The notes below the pieces were generated by a model that had not been told where the DNA came from, ran no database searches, and saw only the letters and a program-made list of their open reading frames with translations. This document shows, piece by piece, positions 46,136 through 57,767 of a stretch of 64,000 bases of DNA. Source of the stretch: Leptasterias polaris (Eukaryota; Echinodermata; Asteroidea; Forcipulatida; Asteriidae); the NCBI GenBank assembly GCA_037783415.1, contig JAZGTN010000003.1, positions 2,998,501 through 3,062,500 on the forward strand, given 5' to 3'. Both the position numbers and the translations under genes were made by a program. The stretch's first letter is position 1. Every line of letters begins with the position of its first letter.

Positions 46136-49100
46136 TCAGAGAGATGTAAAAGATAGGGATGGTGAAAGTGTTAAATCAGCTAAAAGTGCCTGAAGCTTTT
46201 TGTCGATGTTTGGATCTTTTCGCGACTTTTTCTTACGCTTCACTTGAAATTTTTTATTCTTTTGATGCTTGTTCCTCTTTCGAGGTAGCCAAGGGTGGTC
46301 AAGGAAAGTCACGGCTCTCTTGCATTTTCTAGAACCTGCGTACACAGGGCTGCCCGTCTTCCCAATATGCACCTCTTCAAAGATGGTCTCCAGATTGCTT
46401 TGCTTGAGTGCCTTGCTCTCTCCTCTTTTTAAGTACAATTCTTTCACGGCTTCTTCATCACTACTCTCGCTACGTTTCTTACATTTCACCTCTCTCTTTC
46501 GCACTGAAGATAAAGTGACACCAGACCGCCGCCTTTTGGGCCTACTGCTGGTAGCGTTTTCCTCGGGTTCATTGTCTGAACTGGCTTTGTCCAAGGCACT
46601 TGAAGCTGCTAAGTCTGCATAAAAGGGCTGACTGATATCTACAAACCCATTGTTTGGTGCTGAGGAATAGGTTTCCGCCAAATTACTAACATGGGCCGAG
46701 GTATAAATTTGATTCTCCTTCTCAATCTCGATGATACATTCTTTTGAGTAGAGGCCAGCCTCTCCTGTTCCGTTACCCGGTTCCAGATTACTTGGAACTG
46801 CAGTTTCACTTTCCAAATTGTTCATCAGGTTTTCTTCATCCTGGGTTGGTGAGACGCAAAGATTCAGTGCCATTGCTTCATCCTCCTGTGATATTTGGCC
46901 AGAAGGAGCACAGGTCTCCTCCTCCTTGTTTGAAGACGCTGTAAGGAGTCGAATAGATTGCCTCCGTTTGCCCGTTCCACCTGATTTTTCATTGGAAGCT
47001 CTCCAAGAAGGTAACTTGGTTTCAGGTAACTCTTGACTCATCTCTCGGTCATGTGTACTGAGCTGTGTTGTTGCTGATTCATCAACACTACGGTAACAAT
47101 TTATTAGTGTCATGGAAGAATCAAAGAGCATTGAATCTTTTTCATCATTTCTCTTAACTTCACTGTCAGCTGGCAAGTTGGAGGTATTGCTACAGGAGTC
47201 CCCAGCAGCTAAAGGAAGTAAATCTGGATGGAGTCTTGCTATGCATCGCCTTGATTTCCTACGAGACCTTTTAACGAGATTTGGCTTAGGATCATCATCA
47301 AACTGGAACTTAAATTGCTCCTCTGTACCAGGCACTGGCAAAGTAATATCTGTAGACAGGTATGAGCTTGAAGCCACCGTTGTGGACTGTGTCTCCACAC
47401 TTAGAGTGGAAGGAATAGGATTTGCAGTATTTTGCTGTTCAAGACAATGATTATCATTACTTTTCCTTGGTCGTCCTCGCTTTCTCTTGACCACTACCAT
47501 TGTCTCCAACTTCGAAGTTTCTGTGGTCTTTAGTTGCATAATTTTACCTGAATCATCTTCCTCTTCATCTTTCTGATTTTCTTCTTCTGCTACCATTAGT
47601 GACATCCTCTTAGCAATTCTCATAGAACTCCTTCGAGCAAAAGTATTTTTCTTTCTGGAAGGTGCTTCAAAGTCGTCCAGTCGGAAATCTGGAACCGATG
47701 TCCACACTTCATCTGAATCCTTCACACCAATGCTATTTGATACTGATGGTTTATGATAAGTAGGTGCATAGTTTTCGTTAATAATCTGCTGATGATTGTC
47801 ACATACATTTTCCTCACGTGGCAATGAGCTTACCTCCGCAGATTCTTTGGAAGGCTGCACACAACGGTGATGATCAGAGTGACATTGCAGACAACTTCCA
47901 TCATCTGATGACTGGGCAAGGTGGTTGAATGAATAGTTTAATACCTTCTCAGGACTAACTGGCTTTGAGAAAACCTCAGTCTGTCTGGTGGCTTGAGCAA
48001 GGAGGGTGTTCTCATCTGATGCTAGGAAGTCAAACTCTGAAAAATCCTGAAAATCATTATCTTCCTTTGTGCATCGGACAGGGGAAAGACAAAGTTCCGG
48101 TGACTTGAGCAGGACTAATGGGGAGTTCCGCTTCATGCCAAGCTGTGTGGACAAAGCGTCTGGAGTATTTTGCTTGCACTTGATTTGCTCACTGACAATG
48201 CTTGTATTCCTCGGAGAGGAAGGGGATTCAGTGTTAGCCTGTGAGGCGTAGGTTGGCGAGGGCTCCTTATCTTTCAAACTATTATATACCCTGTTGTTGG
48301 GAGTAAGATTCACTATGCAGACATCATCAGTCTGTTGGTCTGGGTAATCCGGGGACTTGATACTGCTTGTTTCTGTTGAGGTTGAGGCTGGGGAAGACAT
48401 TGTTAACTTCAATAACCCCACTGGTCTCATTCCGTTCTTTCGAGGAGATGGACACTCAACATCCCTGCATCTGGACTTGCTTCCTACGGGAGAGGCCAGT
48501 GGACTTAATGGATTGTTCCTGCCAAGATCCACCCGGAGGATGGATCCCGGGCTTCTGGAAGACAGGGAACAGTTCACAGTCTCATCAACTGAGATGCTGC
48601 TCACTGGAGAACTCCCTGGAGATGCAAGAAACTCATCCATATCAACATTACCCGTAGGCCGTTCATGCTCCGACAGCAAACATTTTGGAAGCTCAAGACG
48701 CAAGTGTCTGCTCTGTTCATTTTGGATCGGTGTAAAGCTGAAGTTCATCTCTGAATTTTCAAAGGGAAGGGGGCTGATGCAAAGCACTTCATCTCCTGCA
48801 TCTCTTGAAAGTTCATCACTGCTGTCCAGTGATTCCATTTCCATGGAGGACTCGCTGCTTGCATGAAAGAAGCCGTTCATGAAATCTTCACTATTTACAT
48901 GTACACGTTTTCTCCCCGGGGAAGTTTTTGACGAGGATAACAATTCACCACCAACTACATTCTTAGACACAAAGTCAGTCTCATCAGATCCAAAACTGCT
49001 ATTCGTACATTGCAAGTCAGGGAACACAGACCCCAGGTAAGTGCTGGGATCAAACATGGATTTGGTATCACACTTTGACAATTTGGGGTGGTCCTCATAA

Positions 49101-52011
49101 CCTTTTTGCTCACCGGGCTCTTCTACATATCCACATGGTGATGCATAATTTTCATTTTGAGACAAACAGTTCTGCGGCACTGGGTATTGTCCTGGCGTTG
49201 TTGCGTCCGGGTTTGCGCACAATGAAAGACGAGGCATGCCGGCCTCTGCCAGTCTTTTCCTGATCTCTGCGGTCTCAGTGATTCTAACTGACAAGCGGCG
49301 TCTTGGTGTTTCATCCAACCATTGGAATCTGTCATTTTCTGTGGTAGGGGGGCTGGTCAAGTTTGACAATGTTGACACACCGGGTGCTTCTGTAGTCTCT
49401 CCATTAACAGCGTTCAGTGGAGCTGGCTCAGCAGACTTAGGGCAGCATCTGGGCCTAGTCTGTTGTGAGTTTACAGTTACTGTATGGGCTGGTACAGAGT
49501 GCCTCCGTTTAGGCATTGGGGTCGATATGACAAGACAGCCTTTCCGGCGAACCCTGGATGACCGTCTCACTGGCGAGGTGTAGACACGCTTCAGGAGGAT
49601 AATCTTGTCGTTTTCCGTCACAACACAACCATTATGAGGTTTCACTTTTCCTCTGGTCGATAACTCCTTCAAGAAACAAAACATCATATCAAATTACGCC
49701 CCCACAAAAGTCTAATATAGGAGGCTTCTGATGCTTCACAGCATCTTTTCCAAAAGAATCGTTCCCCTTGTTTGGACAAACGCGCAGGAAACAATTATTT
49801 TGGAAACGACGCTGCAAAGCGTCCAATAATTATCCATTATGGAATCCAATAATAAAATTTTGGAGTGTCATGGCAGTATACACAGCAAAATAAATGATGA
49901 CACGCGACACGTGCTCCACCAATCAACTGAAAAGGATCTGTGTGTACGGTATATAATACAAATATCATCCACAACAGTTTAAACAAATATTGTACAATTA
50001 GTCACTTCAAATATACATGTACAGTGTACATGTTCATACACTTTGTACAATCTGGTTCTGTAAATAATGTCACTTGTGTGTGAGTGTGTGAATTTATGAT
50101 TGAAATATTGATTTAACAAGTCGTTAACTTTTGAGAGCATGGCCTCTTTTCTTACCTTTTGATTAGCTATGAACCCTGGTGGGGAAGAACTGTGAATGAG
50201 AGCTGTTGTAGTGACTTTCATTCTATGACGTGCTGTAAAATAGAACAAATGCAAAGCACACAATGTTAGCTTAATGTATATTTTTAGTCTTTTTGAGGGG
50301 AAGAATTTGTCATGAGTAGTACATGTTGTACTTTTGTACTATACATTCCAACCTAAATGTATCTTTATGTGTATGATGATACACTAGTATTTAAGTACAC
50401 ATGATGCTTTGTACTGCATACAAGATTTTGTATAAATTACTATGTCATTCATTTGTCATTGCAATTTGCTAGCCAGTGTCAAATCTACACTAAGCAAGCC
50501 ATCCAACCTTGCATTAGATGGCATGGGAAGGATTTTTGGATGACTTTGGATGGCCTACGGTCAGTTCAGCTCAGCAGGACAGCCAAATGAGACACATGAG
50601 AAATGTTGACTGCCCAACTAAATGTAGTCAGATAATTCTAAACATTAACAAGAAAAAACTGTCTGACTCTGACCATAATAAACCAGCTTATAAACGTAGA
50701 TGACAAAAAACCCAAAAGCATTTAAGTTCATCATAACACAAACTTAATTTTGTGTTCAGGTAGGTTTTTTGATGGTGCCAAGTTCACTTCCTAGGTTTTC
50801 AATCTTGCATTAACGAATCTCGCGTTAACGAATCTCGCGTTAACGAATCTGGCGATACGTTTTTAATCTCACATCTCACGTTAAATCTTAGCAGGTAACT
50901 TAATACCCTGTGTTTGTTTACATTGATGTAGTCTGGTTCCTTGACCAAAGATTCCCTTACGACTTATGTTAAAAATCAAGAAGCTACAGTCAGACAGTGA
51001 GTAGTTAGAGATTCTTGGGTCTTGGAACCAGACTAACATTGTTGGTGTCCGCCATTGCTGGGCTACCAACACATGTTTGCCAACTGAAGATCGTACAGTA
51101 TCATTTATTTGTTGTCATTGGGTAGTTCGTCTGGGTTTTTCAAAGTAAAAAATCATATTTTTAGTGTTAGGTTTTGACATTTGGTAGCCTTCAATCTCTA
51201 ATGTTTATATGCGAGATGCAAGATGCAAAATTGAAAAACCACAATGTGAAACATGTTTACATGCGAAATGTGAGATAGAAAATGTAACGCGGAATTCGTT
51301 AATGTTAAAAATCAAGAAGCTACAGTCAGACAGTGAGTAGTTAGAGATTCTTGGGTCTTGGAACCAGACTAACATTGTTGGTGTCCGCCATTGCTGGGCT
51401 ACCAACACATGTCTGACTGTAGCTTCTTGATTTTTAACATTAACGAATTCCGCGTTACATTTTCTATCTCACATTTCGCATGTAAACATGTTTCACATTG
51501 TGGTTTTTCAATTTTGCATCTTGCATCTCGCATATAAACAGTTGGGAAGGTAGTGCATTCTGCTCTACCAGACAGGCTCCTAGTGGATGATACCCATGCC
51601 TACATCCTTAAGGACTGTGAAGGGGGTAACCCTGTTTCAGCCCCAGGAGTAGGAGGCAACGTGCCCCTGGTGTCAATTGATTTGGGTTGATAGCCCAAAT
51701 CAGTTATGTGTAGCCCTCACCTTGAGTGGCCGTCCGTGGCCTTGTGAGTTAGGCGATATCTCATAAAAAAAAAAAAAAAAAAAAATGCAAGAAACGAGAT
51801 TGAAAACCCAATGTGGTATTTGATAACGCAAGATGGCAGATATTAACACCATACTCCCCCATATGATCTTTGGTTGAATCCCTTTTGGCCATGTTTGCAG
51901 AGCAATGTGGATGGCTACTTTAATCTCAGATTAGTTCCTCTTGTTAGCATTATTTCTTAATTCAAAATCTTAAAGATATGTCTTACCTGGAGAACTACAT
52001 GCAAGATCCAT
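46136..52011 (-). CDS. PRR14/PRR14L-like protein with Tantalus domain
   Basis: Three coding exons in transcript order: 51987-52011, 50156-50232 and 46136-49666, phases joining, giving 1210 residues. The acceptor at about 52075 shows that a 5'-UTR exon lies further upstream. The C-terminus (about 1109-1164) matches the Tantalus domain of PRR14, PRR14L and fly Tantalus: ELYLKRGES, then NLETIFEE, then SRKCKRAVTFLD. LETIFE at 1126-1131 fits the LxxIxE motif for PP2A-B56, as PRR14's FETIFE does. RAVTF at 1151-1155 resembles a PP1-docking RVxF site. PLVLL at 550-554 fits the HP1-binding PxVxL pentamer. KRKRGRPRK at 761-769 is an AT-hook. Basic clusters with serine recur. Human PRR14 tethers HP1-bound heterochromatin to the nuclear lamina, so a nuclear chromatin role is inferred. 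The 1100 residues before the Tantalus domain are Ser-rich, probably disordered, and not recognised. The exon of 3.5 kb is unusually long. Confidence 0.88.
50966..51412. repeat. 111-bp direct repeat in a PRR14-like intron
   Basis: 50966-51076 and 51302-51412 are the same sequence 336 bp apart, starting ATGTTAAAAATCAAGAAGC and ending CCAACACATGT. The second copy overlaps the hairpin at 51202-51540. Confidence 0.9.
51202..51540. repeat. Perfect 131-bp inverted repeat with 77-bp loop
   Basis: Arms 51202-51332 and 51410-51540 are exact complements as far as I can read. Each contains GATGCAAGATGCAAAATTG and AACGCGGAATTCGTTAA. A partial related stretch with CGTTAACGAATCT repeated lies at 50812-50860. 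Confidence 0.9.
51545..51786 (+). mobile_element. SINE with poly(A) tail
   Basis: A compact unit ending in about 18 A (51768-51785) after TTGTGAGTTAGGCGATATCT. The body includes GTTTCAGCCCCAGGAGTAGG and GGTTGATAGCCCAAATCAG. The A-tail and non-coding body fit a retroposed SINE on the plus strand, antisense to the host gene. A tRNA head is not clear. Confidence 0.6.
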
Positions 52012-53015
52012 CTTTGACAAGAGTGAGTTGCTAAAAGAGTTAACTACATACAGACACTGTATGGACTGATCAGCCTGCGGAGAAAAGTAAACATTCATGA
52101 ATATAACATTGATGTTATATTAATGCTCCTTTTGTACATTATAAAGCTTATATCCAAAGCTGTAGAGAAAATTTCTTCTTCAGATTATTTATCATTCCTC
52201 GTACTTATTACCGCATTACTTTGATCAAAATCGGTTTGGACGACTGTGGCCGATAGGAAAGTGGAATCGCACAAAAAATGTGTTCCTTTTTTGGATGTTG
52301 ATCAATGCATAATGGTAAACACACATCTTGTGAACATATGTATTTGAAAACAACAGCGGAAAATTTAACAAGTATGCATACAAATTTTGCACAAGAGTTA
52401 CAAATTACATGTGGGCATTGTACATTTGATATTTTGTACAACACGTACATGTATGGATGCACATATAAAGGTTAACTTTCAAGAGCAGCTTTAAACTAAG
52501 GTCATGTATACATTTGGTAATTGTCAAAGCCAGTACCCTCACTTGGTGGATCCTAGTATATGCAATAAGAAACCTGTCAACATTTGGGCTCAATTGGTCA
52601 TGGAAGTTGCAAGAAAATAAAAGAAAAAACACCCTTGCAAAGAACTGTGCGCTTTCAGATGCCTGACATTCAAATTTGCAGCTGAAAATTGTTCTGTTTC
52701 TCTAAAAATACATTACTTCAGAGGGGGTTGTTTCTAGCAGTGTTATTAATAACAGCTCTCCAGTGCTCTTTCCCAAGTAAGTTATTATGTTCATGAATTT
52801 ATGAGGTACAACTTAGGTAGGCCCTATAATCTGCCTTTAAGACAAACATTACTTACAATTACATGTACATTATACATTTGTACATTTAAGTAAGCTTTAT
52901 AATAATATTCTCTACAGATCTGCATTTGTCAGATTTTTGTACAGATGCTTCTGTATAAAATTGGCTGAAGAGCCCATACATGTCGGTCATGAAGAAACTG
53001 CTGTCGGATTTCACA

Positions 53016-53170
53016 AGTCGTTAAATCAGATTGCGTAGTCGTGAGAGCAGTTACTCTCGCGCAGAGCAGCAGTTTCGCGAGATACATGTACATGTACATG
53101 TAGTTACGAGAGTCGTTTCACTATCACTGCAACAGAGATTTAACGACTTGTCTACAACAAGTCTAAGCAT
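53016..53170. mobile_element. Second copy of the AAGTCGTTAA fold-back family
   Basis: Shares ACAAGTCGTTAA arms and the CTCGCGCAGAGCAGC core with the element at 8086-8291. A TACATG repeat has expanded inside the loop (about 53085-53102). Confidence 0.65.
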
Positions 53171-53582
53171 AAACAAGTACATTGTGCAGTTTTTAGTAGC
53201 CCCCACAGGGCAAGTTGGGAAATGGTGTTTAGTAGACAATGTACATCGGGCTAGTGTTAAGGGTGATTCCCTGCTACATGTACATGTACATGTGGTTCGT
53301 TCAAAGCTGTTATATTACATACAGTAGGAGAGCATTGTAAAATGCATTGGACTTGTTTTGGGATGATGTTGTCGTGCATTGTGGTTTTGGCTGGTAACCA
53401 TTTTTTTTTAAAGTGCTCTTTACGTACATGTATACCAAAGGAAACCATTTTATTGAATAAACTTCCACAGTTGTACATGTATGTACATCATGTGGTAAGC
53501 GATGTCAAGACCTTGTGTCGTGTGTACGCATGACCATTTTATGACAAGCTGCAGTAGCAAGGTACATGTACTTAGTACTTTT

Positions 53583-53760
53583 ATTGTCCAGACCTGACAA
53601 AGAAGTTGAAAGTGCTTTTCGTTTTAAATAACATTGTTCTCAATTTGTCAATGTTTATGGAATACTTAGTACTTATTGTCCAGACATTAAAAAAGAAGTT
53701 GAAAGTGGTTTTCGTTTTAAATATCATTGTTCTCAATTTGTCAATGTTTATGGAATATCT
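53583..53760. repeat. 93-bp tandem duplication
   Basis: TTATTGTCCAGAC ... AAGAAGTTGAAAGTG ... CAATTTGTCAATGTTTATGG occurs twice in succession with few differences. Confidence 0.85.
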
Positions 53761-54194
53761 GGTGTCTGCCCATGTTTACAACGGTGAATTGGTAACCGTC
53801 TGTCCATACTTTACCAGACAAATTTCCCGTCATCGGTAGGGCCAATGATTTTCCGTTTCAGAAAAGTGCAAATTCTGATTTAAAAAACATGAATTCCGTT
53901 TCAGACACAAACATGACAAACAATTCCGTTTCAATTTCAAAAACTCTCAATTATAAATGAACGGCCGTTTCAGATCCGGAGTTGGCAATTTCAAAAAAAA
54001 ATTACTGCAACTGATCACTGCAAAAAAACAAGTTAGAAACATGCAACATCATTTTAACAAATTTACATTTAACTGAGGGGAATTTCCATAAAACATAAAA
54101 AATATCAAAAAGGCCCTACCAATCAGATTTCATTTTATAGCATCAAAACGGCGAAACCTTTTCCCTATGATATGACGTAGTGAATTACACTTTC

Positions 54195-54420
54195 TTACGA
54201 GTTTGTGTGTGTACGAGTTGGTGCATACGAGTTTGTGTGTGTACGAGTTTGTGAATGTGTGTGTACGAGTTGGAGCGTACGAGTTTGCATGCGTACGAGT
54301 TGACCTGTATTCATTGAAAAAGTACTTTCCCGGTATTTATAACCAAGTTGGTGTGCATACGAGTTTGTGTGTGTACGAGTTGGTGCGTACGAGTTTGCGT
54401 GCGTACGAGTTGACCTGTAA
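54195..54420. repeat. TACGAGTT minisatellite
   Basis: TACGAGTT recurs about a dozen times at 10-16-bp spacing, in two blocks each ending GTACGAGTTGACCTGTA and then TTGAAAAAGTACTTTC, so a higher-order unit of about 125-145 bp is itself duplicated. Confidence 0.85.
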
Positions 54421-55138
54421 TCGTTGAAAAAGTACTTTCAGTTTCACAGTATTTACAAAATCATTTAAAATTTACCCAGTCAGTTTCCCTTGTGGTTTAT
54501 TATTTAGTATTTATAACTGTGAAACTATTAATATTATTAGTGGCTTTGACTTGATTGATTCACCAACCATGCCAACCAAATGAGCCATTTTTATCAAACT
54601 GTTGTACTTGATTGGTTGTAATATTATTTAAAATTTATGTGTAACTACTTTAAACAATTAGGAGACAATTAGTACTGAAAATAGTGCATGCAATTACAGT
54701 TTGAATACAGTCAGGGGGTTGAACTGTTCCTTTTCAAATTTTGATGATGCTTAATGTCGGAAATAGACGAACAATGGTTCACTTTATTCAGTTCTTTTTC
54801 CGTTCATTTATCTTTCGTAAATGATTCTGCTCCCCATTTCTTGTCGAAATCGTGGTAACTAAGCCATCTAAAATTAACGAGCTATCTACAAATTATAAAT
54901 CTGTCCATATTTACCTCATTTGGAGACACTTTTGCAGAGGAAATCGTTAATTTTTTACTTCAGTGTATCACTTGCTGTTGTGACATTTCGTTTGAAATCT
55001 TGCGCTTGCAATTTAACTGGTATACTGCATGCTCCACCGACAATTTCTTCGCAGCGGTCGATTACCCGGGAAAACATATAGCGTAAAAAAACATTACACT
55101 TTAAAAGTTACATACAGTAACCGATTAACCGATGTGGG

Positions 55139-55960
55139 ACGGGGGGGCGGGGGGGGGGGGGAGGCGGGGGGCGGGGGGGGGGGGGGGTGGTGACTATGTA
55201 ATAGAGAAAGTGATTTGTTGCTTAAAATTATAACAAAAAGTCAAACTAAATGAATAGAAATAAACAACCCCCTTTAATTTCAAAATTAGATTATTTGCAA
55301 AACATTCGTTGTGTTTACACCTTCCCAAAAGGGTCATGAAACAAAAACTGGTTCACATAATATTTACCGCAGTGTAGCTGTAGACTAGGGGAGGCTGCTG
55401 GATGTGGAGGCCTGGAGGGTTTGTGGGGGGGGGGGGGGGGGGGGGGCCTGTTATTTTTGCATCCCTGTTGAGATTTGTTTTATTATTTCCTTTTGACAGT
55501 TTGTCCCTACACTTAAAATTCTCCCATAGACGGTGTAAGACATTTTACACAAAATTCCTTGTAAAACATCCCTCCATGGAGAAAGTGATTTGTTGCTTAA
55601 AATTATAACAAAAAGTCAAACTAAATGAATAGAAATAAACAACCCCCTTTAATTTCAAAATTAGATTATTTGCAAAACATTCGTTGTGTTTACACCTTCT
55701 CAAAAGGGTCATGAAACAAAAACTGGTTCACATAATATTTACCGCAGTGTATCTGTAGACTAGGGGAGGCTGCTGGATGTGGAGGCCTGGAGGGTTTGGG
55801 TTGGGTGGGGTGGGGGTTGGGTGGGGTGGGGTGGGGTGGGGGTTGGGTGGGGTGGGGTGGGGGTGGGGGTTGGGTGGGGTGGGGTGGGGTGGGGTGGGGG
55901 TGGGGGGGGGGCTGTTATTTTTGCATCCCTGTGGAGATTTGTTTTATTATTTCCTTTTGA
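55139..55960. repeat. 376-bp tandem duplication with long G tracts
   Basis: AGAAAGTGATTTGTTGCTTA recurs at 55204 and 55580. Each unit contains GGAGGCTGCTGGATGTGGAG followed by a G tract: 22 G at 55425-55446 in the first, and a TTGGGTGGGG-type repeat at 55798-55911 in the second. A third G-rich tract precedes them (55139-55189). Confidence 0.9.
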
Positions 55961-56518
55961 CAGTTTGTCCCTACACTTTAAATTCTCCCATAGACGTTTT
56001 ACACAAAATTCCTTGTAAAACATCCCTCCATGGAGACCTATCATCACCATTTTGTTTTAAGTTCTCAGTTTAAATGTCACTAAAAGTACAAAAATACACA
56101 CACAAACTGTACCTTTAAAATATCAATTTAAAGAGAGCTTTATTAATATACTAAAAAATATAATGCATTAAAGCGAAATATATACACAGAGTCAAACAAG
56201 AAAACAAATAGCATGCACTAAGGCTGAACCATAGAAGCTTATAGTGCCTGGATCTCAGACAAACGTGTCAAATTTTACTAACATACACATGCATACATGT
56301 CCAAGTTTGACGTTTACTTGCGTGTACTGACTATACTACGAATGCAGTTTGGCGAATCGATGATGCGGTGAACACACCAGTGGTGGGTGGCATGTTTGTC
56401 TGACAGCCGGATATTTTGAGAATTGACATAATTAGTGCGGAGTGCTATTTGCCGAGCATAGCAATTGAATGGAGAGGAAAAATATGGTTTCCAGCTAATG
56501 ACCATCTCAAATGAACAT

Positions 56519-57205
56519 TAATAATAATAATAATAATACGAGATATTTATATAGCACATAATGCAGGAGCCTCTATGCGCAACACAAAACATAAAACAAT
56601 GAAATGAATATAAAAGCAAGTTACACAAATAAAGATTCAAACAAACAAGTTTTTAAAAGTCCCTTGAAAATCTGGCGAATATAAAGGGAAGGTCATTCCA
56701 TAACGAAGGTACAATGAAGTTGAAGGCTCTTTGACCATAGAATTTAGTGGAAAAAGTAGTTTGCGTCAGTAGGGATTGGCCAGCAGATCGAAGAGGACGA
56801 ACAGGAATGTATTTACGGAGAAGATCAGATATATAGTCAGGAGAAAGGCCATGAAGAGCTTTGAAAGTGAGAAGATTTAACTTATTTATACGATACGCAG
56901 TTTGATCGGGAGCCAGTGGAGTTCTTGTAAGATGGGAGTATTATGTTGGGAACGAGGTGTGCGTGAGACGAGGCGAGCAGGGGTGTTTTGAACTCATTGA
57001 ATTTTAGAAAGTTCTCTTTTATGAAAGTCCAGTGAGAAGAGAATTGCAGGAGTCGAGTCTAGAAGTGACAAAGGCATGAACAAGTAGAAGAGTAGAATCA
57101 TCATCAAGATGGCGCCGGATTCGACCTATTTTTCGAATTTGTAGAAGAGCAGATTTGCAAATATTAGTTACCTGGTCGGTCATACTCATTGCAGTGTTGC
57201 AGTCA
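56519..57205 (-). pseudogene. 5'-truncated L2/CR1-like LINE
   Basis: Minus-strand frames read SMTDQVTNICKSALLQIRKI, then LLVHAFVTSRLDSCNSLL, then LHWLPIKLRIVYKLNLL, ALHGLSPDYISDLLRKYIPV and AFNFIVPSLWNDLP: the C-terminal half of a non-LTR reverse transcriptase, broken by frameshifts. The 3' end is GTGCTATATAAATATCTCG followed by (TAT)n at 56519-56536, the tail type of L2-clade LINEs. Confidence 0.85.
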
Positions 57206-57599
57206 AGACCTGGATGTCCGAGACCAAGACCAAGACCAAGACTGAGACCAGTCCTCCCAAGACCAGCCCTTACAAGACAGAGACCTTTGCAGGCCGAGAC
57301 CGTGGGCGAGACCAAGACCACCAAAAAAGGTCTTGAGACAGTCTCAAGACCCACCACATTGGTCCATTAGTTGCAGCTGTTACTCGATGAATATTGCATT
57401 TGTGTTTCTAAAAATTAACAATCCTAATATTTATTTGTAAAACAAAGTTCCACAGCAAAAGGCTAAATTAAAAAGTTACAATAAACACTCATAACTAGGT
57501 CTACCTCTAAAACTAAATTTAGTTATTTTTCATAAACCCTTCTTGACTCTAGTCAAAACCACAATAAGATCTTAGCCTTTTGATTTCATCATGATTTGA

Positions 57600-57767
57600 C
57601 AATACACCGATCCATTAAGCCACGCCCATTTCTCATTGACCAATCACAACCGCGAAATCTGATCACCATTTGAGCCGTTTGGTGATCTTTGCACTAATGG
57701 TGATCGGGTTTCGCGGCTGTGATTGGTCAACTCGTAAGGAGGCGGGGCTTAATGGATCGGTCTATTG
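57600..57767. mobile_element. 168-bp fold-back MITE, copy 2
   Basis: Same element as 4189-4356, differing at only a few positions (for example GGAGGCGGGG instead of GGAGGAGGGG near the right arm). The two copies are 53 kb apart with unrelated flanks, which shows mobility and a fairly recent origin. Confidence 0.88.

Noticed and set aside
46269..48866. Plus-strand open frames of 96-169 codons opposite the PRR14-like exon
   Set aside because: They are antisense shadows of a 3.5-kb coding exon rich in Ser codons.
50881..51408. Two similar minus-strand open frames sharing an MLVAQQWRTPTM start as paralogous small proteins
   Set aside because: They are the two copies of the 111-bp direct repeat read in one frame.
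57205..57370. Open frames through the AGACC-rich stretch as a proline/arginine-rich protein
   Set aside because: The stretch is a short tandem repeat beside a dead LINE, and the frame exists only because the repeat lacks stops.
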